Notes: generated by a model from the sequence alone, not told the origin. Positions 17,731 through 26,749 are shown, numbered from the stretch's first letter. The stretch: DNA of 64,000 nt from Streptomyces sp. NBC_00335 (GCF_036127095.1 NZ_CP108006.1:3720001-3784000), one strand, 5' to 3'. Numbers and translations are program-made.

Positions 17731-19392
17731 GTGGCGGAAGGCGAAGGATCCGGGACCGAGGACCGGAAGCCGAAGTCCGACGAGGCGCACAGCGCGTTCT
17801 CCGTGCCGGACGGGGTCGGGGTGGACCCGGAGGTGACCGAGGAGGATCAGCCGACCTCGGAGTTCGCCGTCCCCGACGGGCTCGCGTCCGTGGCCGTGGA
17901 CCCCGATGGCCCTGCGTCCGCGTTCGCCACGCCGCACACCTACAGCGCCGCCCACTCCCCGCCGGCCTACACGGGCCCTCCGGGCTTCCCCGTCACCCGG
18001 TTGAAGGAGTCCCCCTGGCAGGACCGCATGCGCACGGTGCTGCGCATGCCGGTCGACGTCCGGCCGGTGCCGGAGCCCTCCCAGCGGCTGACCGTGGAGA
18101 CCGGGCCCGCGGTGGGGCGCGTGCTCGACCTGACGCTGCGCATCGGCGAGCTGCTGCTCTCGGGCGGCGAGGGCGCCGAGGACGTGGAGGCCGCGATGTT
18201 CGCCGTGGCCCGCAGCTACGGCCTGGACCGCTGCGAGCCCACCGTCACCTTCACCTTGCTGTCGATCACCCACCAGCCCTCCCTGGTGGACGACCCCGTG
18301 TCGGCGAACCGCACCGTCCGCCGCCGCGGCACGGACTACACCCGGCTCTCGGCGGTGTTCAGCCTCGTCAACGACATCACCGCGCACGAGGTCGACATCT
18401 CGCTGGAGGACGCCTACCGCCGGCTCGCCGAGATCCGCCGCAATCGGCACCCCTACCCCGGCTGGGTGCTCACCGGCGCCGCCGGCCTGCTCGCCGGCGC
18501 GGCCTCCACGCTGGTCGGCGGTGGCGTGCTCGTGTTCTTCGCAGCCGCACTCGGGGCGGTGCTCGGCGACCGGCTGGCCTGGCTGTGCGCCGGGCGCGGG
18601 CTGCCGGAGTTCTACCAGTTCGTGGTCGCGGCGATGCCGCCGGCCGCGATGGGCGTGGCCCTGAAGATGACCGATCTGGACGTGCGCTCCTCGGCCGTCA
18701 TCACCGGCGGGCTGTTCGCCCTGCTGCCGGGGCGCGCCCTGGTGGCAGCGGTGCAGGACGGTCTGACCGGCTACTACATCACTGCGTCCGCCCGGTTGCT
18801 GGAGGTGATGTACCTCTTCATCGGCATCATCATGGGTGTGCTGGTGGTGCTCTTCGTCGGCGTCCAGTTCGGCTCCAATCCGCAGCCGGAGGACATCCTC
18901 CAGATCGAGCAGCGGCCGCTGCTCCAGATCGCCGCCTCGATGGTTCTGGTGTTCACGTTCGCGATCCTGCTCCAGCAGGAACGTTCCACCGTGTGGTTCG
19001 TGACGCTGAACGGCGGGATCGCCTGGGTGATCTACGGGGCCCTGCACTACGCCGCCAAGATGCCGCCGGTGCCGTCCACCGCGATCGCCGCCGGGCTGGT
19101 CGGCCTCTTCGGGCAGCTCCTCGCCCGGCACCGGTTCTCCTCGGCCCTCCCCTTCGTCACGGCCGCCATCGGCCCGCTGCTGCCCGGCTCGGCCACGTAC
19201 TACGGGCTCCTGCTGATCGCCGAGAACCGGCTGAACGAGGGGCTGGGCTCGCTGACGAACGCCGCGGCCATCGCCCTGGCCATCGCGATCGGCGTCAACC
19301 TGGGCTCCGAGACCTCCCGCCTGTTCATGCGCATCCCCGGCGCGGCCAGCGCCGCCAAGCGCGGCGCGGCGAAGCGCACCCGCGGGTTCTAG
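17731..19392 (+). CDS. Threonine/serine exporter family protein (ThrE type)
   Basis: A 553-aa protein. About 125 N-terminal residues are soluble, acidic and Pro-rich. Then comes the ThrE_1 (DUF1212) domain with GELLLSGGEGAEDVEAAMFAVARSYG and YRRLAEIRRNRHPYPGWVLTG, followed by about ten hydrophobic helices, the last set matching the ThrE_2 domain. In Corynebacterium ThrE exports threonine and serine; here the substrate is inferred from family. GTG 17731 is preceded by TGGAGG 4 nt away. It stands alone between the repeat region and the convergent S1 protein. Confidence 0.9.
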   Translation: MAEGEGSGTEDRKPKSDEAHSAFSVPDGVGVDPEVTEEDQPTSEFAVPDGLASVAVDPDGPASAFATPHTYSAAHSPPAYTGPPGFPVTRLKESPWQDRMRTVLRMPVDVRPVPEPSQRLTVETGPAVGRVLDLTLRIGELLLSGGEGAEDVEAAMFAVARSYGLDRCEPTVTFTLLSITHQPSLVDDPVSANRTVRRRGTDYTRLSAVFSLVNDITAHEVDISLEDAYRRLAEIRRNRHPYPGWVLTGAAGLLAGAASTLVGGGVLVFFAAALGAVLGDRLAWLCAGRGLPEFYQFVVAAMPPAAMGVALKMTDLDVRSSAVITGGLFALLPGRALVAAVQDGLTGYYITASARLLEVMYLFIGIIMGVLVVLFVGVQFGSNPQPEDILQIEQRPLLQIAASMVLVFTFAILLQQERSTVWFVTLNGGIAWVIYGALHYAAKMPPVPSTAIAAGLVGLFGQLLARHRFSSALPFVTAAIGPLLPGSATYYGLLLIAENRLNEGLGSLTNAAAIALAIAIGVNLGSETSRLFMRIPGAASAAKRGAAKRTRGF

Positions 19393-19461
19393 ACCCTGCT
19401 TTTCGGATCATGCAGGTTCCTCGAAAGGCTGGGGGGAGGCTGGCCTGCGCGCGTTCAGGAG

Positions 19462-19998
19462 CTACGGCAGGCGCTCGGTCAGCAGGATCCGGTTCCGCTC
19501 GTGGTCGACCGTCACGATCTGCACGGACATCTCCCGGCCTTCACGGAAGGACTCCGAGGAGGCAGCCGAGCCGGTGATCGGAACGAGTCCCTCGACGCAG
19601 TCGGCGAGGCGTACGAAGACGCCGATGGGCGTGATCTTCGTGATGCGTCCGCCGACGACCTGACCGACCCGGAACCGGGGCAGCAGGTCCTCGTGCTCGG
19701 CCCAGTCGCTGAGCACGACCCCCACCTGGTGGTTGTGGTCGGCGTGCCAGACGACCTCGCCGGTGACGCGCCGCCCCACGGCCGGCAGCTCCATGCACCG
19801 GGGCATCCTGTTGATCCTGGCCAGGCCCATGGCGTCGGGGAGGCCGTCGACGGAGAGGAAGACACCGAAGGGCTGCCGACCGACGACCTCACCGGTGATG
19901 CGGGTACCGACGGGCAGAACGCGGACGGTCTCGGTCCAGGCCGAGGCCGCGTCGGGCACGCGTCCGCCGTTCTCCCCGGGCCAGGAGTACTCGCTCAT
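19462..19998 (-). CDS. S1 RNA-binding domain protein
   Basis: A 178-aa cytosolic protein with two S1-like OB folds: residues about 22-85 (VGTRITGEVVGRQPFGVFLS) and 105-170 (VGQVVGGRITKITPIGVFVRL, then VQIVTVDHERNRILLTERL). The first unit ends in a region (ADHNHQVGVVLSDWAEHEDLL) rather than the usual RNA-contact pattern, so it may be degenerate. Likely binds RNA or ribosomes; no specific partner is visible. ATG 19998 gives an N-terminus MSEYSWPGENGG that fits the domain edge; an extended upstream reading is less convincing. Confidence 0.8.
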   Translation of the reverse strand: MSEYSWPGENGGRVPDAASAWTETVRVLPVGTRITGEVVGRQPFGVFLSVDGLPDAMGLARINRMPRCMELPAVGRRVTGEVVWHADHNHQVGVVLSDWAEHEDLLPRFRVGQVVGGRITKITPIGVFVRLADCVEGLVPITGSAASSESFREGREMSVQIVTVDHERNRILLTERLP

Positions 19999-20050
19999 CC
20001 GCAGATCATGGCATGAGCCGGTCAGGCCTGAGAGGTGCCGGTGACACGCA

Positions 20051-20089
20051 GATGCCCCGCGGACCGGTGATCCGGTCGCGCGGGGCATC
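20051..20089 (-). terminator. Hairpin terminator downstream of the DedA gene
   Basis: A stem of GATGCCCCGCG (20051-20061) with its exact complement at 20079-20089, plus an inner GACCGG/CCGGTC stem around a TGAT loop. It lies 22 bp past the DedA stop and upstream of the S1 gene on the same strand. Confidence 0.85.
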
Positions 20090-20110
20090 GTACGAGGCTG
20101 CGAGGAGCCG

Positions 20111-20815
20111 CTACCGCTTGGCGTGGCGGCCGCTGCGCTGCTGGCCCGGGGCCGGGTCGTCGCCGGCGCCGGGCTCAGTGCCGCCGGCCTCCGCCGCCGC
20201 CTTCTTCTGCTTGCGGGACTTGAGCACCTCGAAGATCACCGGGATGACCGAGATCAGGACGATGCCGATGAAGATCGGCTCGACGTTGTTCTTGATGACC
20301 TCGAACTGGCCGAGCTGGTAGCCCAGGATCGTCACGCCGGCGCCCCACAGGATGCCGCCGATGACGTTGAAGGTCAGGAAGGTGCGGTACTTCATCGCGG
20401 TGGCGCCCGCGACCATCGGCGCGAAGGTGCGGATGATCGGCACGAAGCGCGCGAGCACGATGGCCTTGGGGCCGTGCTTCTCCATGAAGTCGTGCGCCGC
20501 GTCGAGGTTCTCGCGCTTGAAGAGCTTGGAGTTCGGCTTGTTGAAGATCTTCGGGCCGAAGACCTTGCCGATCATGTAGCCCACCTGGTCACCGATGATC
20601 GCGGCGGCCACGATCAGGGTGCACACCAGCCACAGCGGCTGGCTGATGGTGCCGCTCGCGACGAACAGACCCGCCGTGAAGAGCAGCGAGTCTCCGGGCA
20701 GGAACGCGAAGAGACCGGATTCCGCGAAAACGATGACCAGGATGCCGATCAGGCCGAAATGGCCGATCAGGTACTCCGGGGAGATCCACTCAGGACCGAG
20801 CGCAAGCGTGTTCAC
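20111..20815 (-). CDS. DedA family membrane protein
   Basis: A 234-aa integral membrane protein of the DedA/SNARE-associated family. Family features are FAESGLFAFLPGDSLLFTAG near residue 30-50, GDQVGYMIGKVFGPK near 80, KHGPKAIVLARFVPIIRTFAP near 115-135 with the conserved Arg, and NVIGGILWGAGVTILGYQLG near 160. DedA proteins are linked to lipid (undecaprenyl-phosphate or phospholipid) flipping and membrane potential maintenance. The C-terminal 35 residues are charged and cytosolic. GTG 20815 was taken; AGGAG is 11-13 nt upstream, which is loose. Confidence 0.9.
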   Translation of the reverse strand: MNTLALGPEWISPEYLIGHFGLIGILVIVFAESGLFAFLPGDSLLFTAGLFVASGTISQPLWLVCTLIVAAAIIGDQVGYMIGKVFGPKIFNKPNSKLFKRENLDAAHDFMEKHGPKAIVLARFVPIIRTFAPMVAGATAMKYRTFLTFNVIGGILWGAGVTILGYQLGQFEVIKNNVEPIFIGIVLISVIPVIFEVLKSRKQKKAAAEAGGTEPGAGDDPAPGQQRSGRHAKR

Positions 20816-20906
20816 GGGTTCCGGGCTCTCCTGGATCAGGCGGCAGGTGGGGGTGTCCGTCCAATTATGAACGCACACCGCCCCCGCCTGGTTCCAGGGA
20901 CCGGCG

Positions 20907-21659
20907 CTACGCCTTGCGGATCGCGTTCGCCAGGATGGCGTCCCGCACGAACACCGCCAGCCCCGGCCGGACCGCCTCGTAGTACGCCGTGAACCGCTCG
21001 TCCGCGACGTACATCTCGCCGAGGCCGGTGTGGATCTCGTACGTGCAGAAGTAGTAGCTGCCGTTGATCCAGCCGCGGTGCTCCTCGGCCAGGTCCATGG
21101 CCGCCTCGGACTCCGCGGGCGTCCCGGAGTCCAGCAGGGCGGCGAACCGCCGGTTGATGTCCTCGGCCAGGGCCTGGATCCGCAGCCAGTCCTCCTTGGT
21201 GTACGAGGCGGTCCGGCGGGCGGACTCCCGGTACGTGTCGCCCCAGCGGCGCTCGGCCTCCTCGGCGTGCTCCTCGGGATCGAAATCCCCGAAGACCTCG
21301 AACTTCTCCTCGGGCGTGAGGTTGATGCCCATCTTCTTCGCCTCCATGGCGTGCTCGACGGCCTCGGCCATCCGCTGGAGCCGGGTGATCCGGTCGGTCA
21401 GGAGGGCGTGCTGCCGGCGCAGGTGCTCCCCCGGGTCCGATTCCGGGTCGTCCAGCAGGACCGCGACCTCTTCGAGCGGAAAGCCGAGCTCCCGGTAGAA
21501 CAGGACCCGCTGCAGCCGGTCGAGGTCGGCATCGTCGTACCGCCGGTGTCCCGCATGGCTGCGGCCGCTCGGTGAGAGCAGCCCGATCTCGTCGTAGTGG
21601 TGCAGGGTGCGCACCGTCACTCCGGCGAATCCGGCGACCTGGCCCACGGAGTAGCCCAT
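20907..21659 (-). CDS. MerR-family regulator with TipAS ligand domain (TipAL-like)
   Basis: A 250-aa protein closely resembling TipAL of Streptomyces lividans. Residues 1-70 form the MerR winged helix (MGYSVGQVAGFAGVTVRTLH), a coiled dimerisation helix follows, and residues from about 110 (INLTPEEKFEVFGDFDP) are the thiopeptide-binding TipAS domain. The motif around the two TipAS cysteines is present as FCTYEIHTGLGEMYV: the first cysteine is kept, but the second, which I recall as the covalent thiostrepton attachment site, is glycine. The upstream region contains a near copy of the tipA promoter, so autoregulation is likely. ATG 21659 is the conserved start; longer forms run into the promoter. 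Confidence 0.92.
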   Translation of the reverse strand: MGYSVGQVAGFAGVTVRTLHHYDEIGLLSPSGRSHAGHRRYDDADLDRLQRVLFYRELGFPLEEVAVLLDDPESDPGEHLRRQHALLTDRITRLQRMAEAVEHAMEAKKMGINLTPEEKFEVFGDFDPEEHAEEAERRWGDTYRESARRTASYTKEDWLRIQALAEDINRRFAALLDSGTPAESEAAMDLAEEHRGWINGSYYFCTYEIHTGLGEMYVADERFTAYYEAVRPGLAVFVRDAILANAIRKA

Positions 21660-21691
21660 CGCTTTCCGCTCCTCTTCTCGGGTACGCGTCC

Positions 21692-21722
21692 AGCCTGGTC
21701 CCTCACGCCGCGTGAGGTGCAA
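21692..21722 (-). promoter_or_regulatory. ptipA-like autoregulated promoter and operator
   Basis: Reading the minus strand: -35 TTGCAC (21722-21717), a 19-bp spacer containing most of the palindrome CCTCACG-CGG-CGTGAGG (21717-21701), and -10 CAGGCT (21697-21692). The overlong spacer with the operator lying across it is the MerR-activator layout, and hexamers, palindrome and spacing match what I remember of the S. lividans tipA promoter. It lies 33-63 bp before the TipAL-like ATG. Confidence 0.85.
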
Positions 21723-21740
21723 GCGCGGCGGGCCGGGCCT

Positions 21741-22340
21741 TCAGGAGGAAGGGGCGAGCACCCCTGCGAAGGCGTCGCCCGGGTCGTCGGCGAAGGAGTA
21801 CGCGCCCCCCTCGATCCGGGCGATCAGTCCCCGGGTCCAGTCCGCCTCGGCGTCCGCGGAGTGGATCCAGCGGTGCATGATCTCCCCGATGTGGCCGAGC
21901 GGCTCGGGGCCCTCCTCGGGGACGTAGTGGTCCGTGACGGCGGAGCGCCAGGCGGCCAGCCGGCCCAGGCGCTCGCGGAGCAGGGCCAGGGCCTCGGCGC
22001 GGGGCAGGTCGACCATGAAGCCGAGGGCCGAGGCGAGGACGTCGGCCTTCTGGTCGTAGGACGACAGGGCCTCGCGGAGCAGCTTGAAGTACTCGGCGCG
22101 GCCCGCCTCCGTCAGCTCGTACTCGGTCCGCGGCGGGCCTCCCGCCGCGGACGGGGCCACCTCGTGGGCCAGCAGTACGCCCTGCTTCGCCATCTGCTTG
22201 AGCGCGTGGTAGATCGACCCGGGTTTGGTGTTCGACCACTCGTGGGCGCCCCAGAACTCCAGATCGGCCCGGACCTGGTAGCCGTGGGCCCGCCCGTGCT
22301 GGCGGACGGCGCCGAGGACGAGGAGGCGGATCGCTGACAT
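21741..22340 (-). CDS. PadR-family transcriptional regulator
   Basis: A 199-aa regulator. The N-terminal winged helix (IRLLVLGAVRQHGRAHGYQV, KPGSIYHALKQMAKQGVLL, TEYELTEAGRAEYFKLL) is typical PadR; the C-terminal helices (residues 95-190) form the Vir_act_alpha_C-like dimerisation part. Target genes and ligand are unknown. It lies upstream of the TipA-like gene on the same strand, and its 3' end abuts the tipA-like promoter, so it is not part of that autoregulated transcript. Confidence 0.88.
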   Translation of the reverse strand: MSAIRLLVLGAVRQHGRAHGYQVRADLEFWGAHEWSNTKPGSIYHALKQMAKQGVLLAHEVAPSAAGGPPRTEYELTEAGRAEYFKLLREALSSYDQKADVLASALGFMVDLPRAEALALLRERLGRLAAWRSAVTDHYVPEEGPEPLGHIGEIMHRWIHSADAEADWTRGLIARIEGGAYSFADDPGDAFAGVLAPSS

Positions 22341-22378
22341 GGGGCCAGGCTACTGACCCGGCCCCGGAGCGCCGCGGC

Positions 22379-22444
22379 TAGCCCATGGCGCGGGTCCGTG
22401 GCTGCCCATGGCGCGGGTGCCGTGGCTAGCCCATGGCGCGGGTG
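22379..22444. repeat. Triplicated tail of the DinB gene
   Basis: Three near-identical units of about 22-24 bp based on GCCCATGGCGCGGGTGCCGT lie head to tail. The rightmost is the true 3' end of the DinB gene (encoding GTRAMG-stop); the two others lie beyond its stop codon. They differ by a missing G and a missing TA. Confidence 0.85.
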
Positions 22445-22929
22445 CCGTCGATGGACTCGCGGATGATGTCCGCGTGGCCGGCGTGCCGGGCGAACTCCTC
22501 CACCAGGTGCAGGAGCATCCAGCGCATCGAGACCTTGGCGTCCGCCGGGAACCACGGGGCCGCGGGCAGCGGGAAGCTGTCGTCGAGGCTGGGGACCGCG
22601 GCGATGAACGCCTCCGTCTCCTGCCTGATCCCGTCCCAGTGGGCCAGCACCGAGGGCATGGACTCGCCCTCGACCAGGCGGAAACCGTTGGCCCAGTCGC
22701 CCTCCGGGTACTCGGTCGCGCCCTGCGCCATCCGCAGCCAGCCCTCCTCGCAGTTCGCCGCGTGCTTGAGCAGCCCGGACAGGGACAGCTCGCTGGCGCT
22801 GGGCTTGCTCGCCGCCTGCTCCTCGGTCAGCCCCTGCGCGGCCTCGCGCAGCGCCGTGCGCTGGGCCTCGACGAAGGCGAGGAGCGTGCCGCGCTCGTCA
22901 CCGGGGATCTCCATGGAAATCTGAGCCAT
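22426..22929 (-). CDS. DinB-family protein (DUF664)
   Basis: A 167-aa four-helix-bundle protein of the DinB/YfiT type. Putative metal-binding histidines occur in LKHAANCEEGW near residue 55, LLHLVEEFARHAGHADIIRE near 140-158, the latter matching the classic HxxxH arrangement. Actinobacterial members include mycothiol- or bacillithiol-linked S-transferases and maleylpyruvate isomerase-like enzymes; the substrate here is unknown. ATG 22929 follows a GGCGGTC-type weak ribosome site. It stands alone between PadR and PBP2. Confidence 0.85.
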   Translation of the reverse strand: MAQISMEIPGDERGTLLAFVEAQRTALREAAQGLTEEQAASKPSASELSLSGLLKHAANCEEGWLRMAQGATEYPEGDWANGFRLVEGESMPSVLAHWDGIRQETEAFIAAVPSLDDSFPLPAAPWFPADAKVSMRWMLLHLVEEFARHAGHADIIRESIDGTRAMG

Positions 22930-23037
22930 GACCTGACCGCCTTCTGTTCCGTGTGTCCTGTGTCCTGCGGGTTTCTCCTGCTGACAAGAACCACGTTACG
23001 AACCCTTGCGGTCAGTTCCTGTCCTCAATCACCGGAA

Positions 23038-25116
23038 TCACTGATTTTCCTGCCGGACCGGCGGGAGTTCCTTCTGCGGCTTGGGGAGGAGGGCCTTCTT
23101 CAGGTCCTGGGCACCCTTCGCGTCGAGGCCGTACATCGCCTCGTAGATCTTGCGGACGGCCGGTCCCGAGGCTCCGGAGCCGGTGCCGCCCTGGGAGATC
23201 GTCATGACGATCGCGTAGTCCTCGGTGTAGGAGGCGAACCACGAGGTGGTCTGCTTGCCCTGGACCTCGGCCGTACCGGTCTTCGCGTGCATCGGGATCT
23301 GCTTCTGCGGCCAGCCGCCGAACCGCCAGGCCGCGCTGCCGGTGGTGGCCACGTCGGCGAGGGCCCCGTCGATGTCGCCCAGGAGCTTGGAGTTCATCGG
23401 GAGCTTGCCCTGTTCCTTCGGGGCGATCTCCCGCACCGAGGTGCCGTCGGCGCTGACCACGGCCTTGCCGATGCTGGGCTGGTGCAGGGTGCCGCCGTTG
23501 GCGATGGCGGCGTAGACGGAGGCCATCTGGATCGGGGTGACGAGGGTGTCGCCCTGGCCGATGGAGTAGTTGATCGCGTCGCCCTCGCGGAGCTGGTTGC
23601 CCTGGCGGCAGTTCTCGTAGGCGATCTTCTCGGCGTACGAGCCGTTCTTCTTGCCGTCGCGGCACCAGGCGGCCTTGTTCGCCTCGAAGAAGTCCTTCTT
23701 CCACTGGCGGTCGGGGACCCGGCCCGGGACCTCGCTGGGCAGGTCGATGCCGGTGCGCTTGCCGAGGCCGAACTCGTGGGCGGTCTTGAAGAACCAGTCG
23801 CCGGGCTTGGCCTTGGGCTTGATGCCGCCGTCCTTCTTCCACTCCTTGTCGGCGATGGCGTAGTAGACGGTGTCGCAGGAGACTTCCAGGGCCTTGCCGA
23901 TGGTGATGTCGCCGTAGCCCTGGGACTCGAAGTTGGTGAAGACCTGGCTGCCGACCGAGTAGGAGCTCGGGCAGCCGTAGAGCCGGTTGAAGGGGTAGCC
24001 GGCGTTCACCGCGGCCGTCGAGGAGACCACCTTGAAGATCGAGCCGGGGGCCGCCTGGCCCTGGATGGCGCGGTTCAGCAGCGGGTAGTTCGAGGCCTTG
24101 TCGGTGAGGGAGGCGTAGTCCTTCGCGGAGATCCCGCCGACCCAGGCGTTCGGGTCGTAGGTCGGGTTCGACGCCATCGCGACGACCCGGCCGGTCTTGG
24201 CCTCCATGACCACGACGGCGCCCGAGTCGGCCTCGTAGTGGCGGCCCGTGTTGTTCTTGTCGATGCCCTTGCGGGCCTCGATCATCGCGTTGTTCAGCTC
24301 GCGCTCGGCCACGGCCTGCACGCGCGAGTCGATCGAGGTCACGATGTCGGCGCCCGGCTGCGGCTTGTCGCTCGTGCCCTCGCCGATGATGCGGCCGAGG
24401 TTGTCCACCTCGTAGCGGGTGATGCCCGCCTTGCCGCGCAGGTCCTTGTCGTAGGTGCGCTCCAGGCCGCTGCGGCCCACCTGGTCGGAGCGCAGGTACG
24501 GGGAGTCGGAGCCCTTCGCCTTGGTGATCTCCTCGTCGGTCACCGGGGAGAGGTAGCCGAGCACCTGGGAGGTGTTGGCGCCGCTGGGGCCGGCGTAACG
24601 GCGCAGGGCGGTGGGCTCGGCGGTGATGCCCGGGAACCGCTCGGCGTGCTCCCGTATCTCCAGGACCTGGTCGGTCGTCGCCTCGTCGGTGATCGGGATC
24701 GGCTGGTACGGGGAGCCGTTCCAGCAGGGCTTGGGGGTCTTGGCGTCGCACAGCCGGACGCCGTTGACCACGTCCTCGGGGTCGAGGCCCAGCACCACGG
24801 CGAGCTCCGTGAGGACGCCCTTGCCGCGGTCCTTCATCTTGGAGAGCTCGGTGCGGCTGGCGGAGACCACCATGCGGGTCTCGTTGTCGGCGAGCGGGAT
24901 CCCGCGGGCATCGAGGATCGAGCCGCGCACGGCGGGCTGGACCACCTGCTGGGTGTGGTTGTTCTTCGCCTCGTCCGTGTACTCCTGGCCGTTGCGTATC
25001 TGCAGGTACCACAGACGCCCGCCGAGGGTCAGCAGCAGCGAGAACACCACGATCTGGATCATGACGAGCCGGTTCTGGACCCGGGGTGTGCGCCCGGTCT
25101 CCGGTATGTTGCTCAA
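23038..25116 (-). CDS. Penicillin-binding protein 2-class D,D-transpeptidase
   Basis: A 692-aa class B high-molecular-weight PBP cross-linking peptidoglycan outside the membrane. A single anchor (MIQIVVFSLLLTLGGRLWYL) is at residues 19-38, then the dimerisation domain starting RGSILDARGIPLADN. The transpeptidase motifs are SxxK in APGSIFKVVSS near 360, SxD (SCDTVYY) near 420, and KTG in MHAKTGTAEVQG near 612. An insert between motifs 2 and 3 carries two cysteines that may pair. The start is TTG 25116 with GGGGAGAG upstream. It is not next to FtsW/RodA-type partners in this window, and lies 60 bp downstream of an aldehyde dehydrogenase. Confidence 0.92.
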   Translation of the reverse strand: MSNIPETGRTPRVQNRLVMIQIVVFSLLLTLGGRLWYLQIRNGQEYTDEAKNNHTQQVVQPAVRGSILDARGIPLADNETRMVVSASRTELSKMKDRGKGVLTELAVVLGLDPEDVVNGVRLCDAKTPKPCWNGSPYQPIPITDEATTDQVLEIREHAERFPGITAEPTALRRYAGPSGANTSQVLGYLSPVTDEEITKAKGSDSPYLRSDQVGRSGLERTYDKDLRGKAGITRYEVDNLGRIIGEGTSDKPQPGADIVTSIDSRVQAVAERELNNAMIEARKGIDKNNTGRHYEADSGAVVVMEAKTGRVVAMASNPTYDPNAWVGGISAKDYASLTDKASNYPLLNRAIQGQAAPGSIFKVVSSTAAVNAGYPFNRLYGCPSSYSVGSQVFTNFESQGYGDITIGKALEVSCDTVYYAIADKEWKKDGGIKPKAKPGDWFFKTAHEFGLGKRTGIDLPSEVPGRVPDRQWKKDFFEANKAAWCRDGKKNGSYAEKIAYENCRQGNQLREGDAINYSIGQGDTLVTPIQMASVYAAIANGGTLHQPSIGKAVVSADGTSVREIAPKEQGKLPMNSKLLGDIDGALADVATTGSAAWRFGGWPQKQIPMHAKTGTAEVQGKQTTSWFASYTEDYAIVMTISQGGTGSGASGPAVRKIYEAMYGLDAKGAQDLKKALLPKPQKELPPVRQENQ

Positions 25117-25176
25117 CTCGGCTCTCCCCGGGACTGGTCCTCGCCTGACCCGCCCGAGTCTAGATGGCCCGCGGTA

Positions 25177-26634
25177 CTAGAACGGGAACTGCGTCCGGCC
25201 GTGCTGGACCGAGATCCACTTCTGGGTGGTGAAGGCCTCGATGGTGGCCTCGCCGTTGAGGCGGCCCATGCCGGAGGCCTTCTCCCCGCCGAACGCCGCG
25301 AGCGGCTCGTCGCCGATGGTGGAGTCGTTGACGTGGATCATGCCGGTCTCGATGCGCTTGGCGAAGCGGACCCCGCGCTCCACGTCCCGGGTGTGGACGG
25401 CGCCGCTGAGTCCGTACGGGGTCGCGTTGGTGAGGCGCACCGCCTCGTCCTCGCCGTCGAAGACGACGAGGAGGGCGACGGGACCGAAGATCTCCTGGCC
25501 GAGCAGCGGGGAGTCCTCGGCGAGCCCGGCGAGCACGGTGGGCTCGACCAGGTTGCCGCGCGTAGAGCCCCGTACGAGCGCCTGTGCGCCGGCCTCGACG
25601 GCGCGGTCGACGAGCGCGGTGAGGGCGTCGGCCTGGAAGGAGTTGATGAGCGGGCCGATGTGGGTGTCGGCCTCGTGCGGGTCGCCGGTCTTCAGGGCGC
25701 GCACGCGGGTGGTGAACTTCTCGGTGAACTCCTCGGCGACCGAGGCGTCGACCAGGATCCGGTTGGCGGCCATGCAGACCTGGCCCTGGTAGACGAAGCG
25801 GCTGAAGACGGCCGCGTCCACCGCGTAGTCGAGGTCGGCGTCGTCGAGGACGACGAGCGCGCTGTTGCCGCTCAGTTCCAGGACGGTCCGCTTGAAGTGG
25901 CGGGCGGCGACCGCGCCGACGTGCCGGCCGACCCGGTCGGAGCCGGCGAAGGAGATGACCTTGGGGACGGGGTGCGTCAGGAGCGCGTCGCCTATCTCGG
26001 CGATGTCGGTGACGAGCACGTTGAGCAGGCCGGCGGGCAGGCCCGCTTCCTCGAAGATCTTGGCGATGACCCCGCCGCCGACGACGGGCGCGTTCTGGTT
26101 CGGCTTGATGACCACCGCGTTGCCCAGCGCCAGGGCCGGGGCGACCGACTTCAGGGTGACCAGGAAGGGGAAGTTGAAGGGGCTGATCACGGCGACGACC
26201 CCGACGGGCAGGCGCTGGATCCGGTTCTCCTTGCCCTCGACCGGCGAGGGCAGGATGCGGCCCTCGGGGCGGACGGCCAGCTGCATGGCCTCGCGGATGA
26301 ACTCCTTGGCGAGGTGGACCTCGTACTCGGCCTTGGGACGGGTCCCGCCGAGCTCGTCGATCATCGCCTCGACGATCTCCTTCTCGCGCTCCTCGGTGAT
26401 CCGCAGGGCGCGTTCCAGGACGGCTCGTCTGGTGTAGGGGCTGGTGGCGGCCCAGTCCTTCTGGGCGCGCTCGGCCGCCCGGTAGGCCTGGTCGACCTGC
26501 TCGACGGTGGCCACGGTGATGGCCGCGAGCTTCTCCCCGTTGTACGGGTTGACGTCGATGATGTCCCACGACCCGGTTCCGGCCAGCCATTCGCCGTCGA
26601 TGTACTGGTGAGCCAGGTCCTCGAATATGGACAT
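25177..26634 (-). CDS. NAD(P)-dependent aldehyde dehydrogenase
   Basis: A 485-aa ALDH superfamily enzyme oxidising an aldehyde to its acid. The catalytic Cys is in YQGQVCMAANRI near residue 280, the general-base Glu in LELSGNSALVVLDDAD near 247, and the cofactor loop is ISFAGSDRVGRHVGA near 225; SPFNFPFLVTLK is near 155. Overall it resembles the benzaldehyde/vanillin-type ALDH subgroup, but the substrate cannot be assigned. ATG 26634 is clear. The 115-bp gap upstream contains the only AT-rich stretch nearby (TGATTATCACGG...) and should hold its promoter. Confidence 0.93.
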   Translation of the reverse strand: MSIFEDLAHQYIDGEWLAGTGSWDIIDVNPYNGEKLAAITVATVEQVDQAYRAAERAQKDWAATSPYTRRAVLERALRITEEREKEIVEAMIDELGGTRPKAEYEVHLAKEFIREAMQLAVRPEGRILPSPVEGKENRIQRLPVGVVAVISPFNFPFLVTLKSVAPALALGNAVVIKPNQNAPVVGGGVIAKIFEEAGLPAGLLNVLVTDIAEIGDALLTHPVPKVISFAGSDRVGRHVGAVAARHFKRTVLELSGNSALVVLDDADLDYAVDAAVFSRFVYQGQVCMAANRILVDASVAEEFTEKFTTRVRALKTGDPHEADTHIGPLINSFQADALTALVDRAVEAGAQALVRGSTRGNLVEPTVLAGLAEDSPLLGQEIFGPVALLVVFDGEDEAVRLTNATPYGLSGAVHTRDVERGVRFAKRIETGMIHVNDSTIGDEPLAAFGGEKASGMGRLNGEATIEAFTTQKWISVQHGRTQFPF

Positions 26635-26749
26635 GCCATCCCTTACGTCGAACGCGCTTCCTTGCGCTGCACCGGAGACCCAGTGGTCATCCGGGTCATC
26701 GTCACGCTCTGATTATCACGGCCTGATCAGGCGTCATAGTACGTGTGAA

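Noticed and set aside
22408..26712. A 1434-codon open frame on the plus strand across DinB, PBP2 and ALDH
   Set aside because: Antisense to three genes with intact catalytic motifs; no ribosome site and low-complexity composition.
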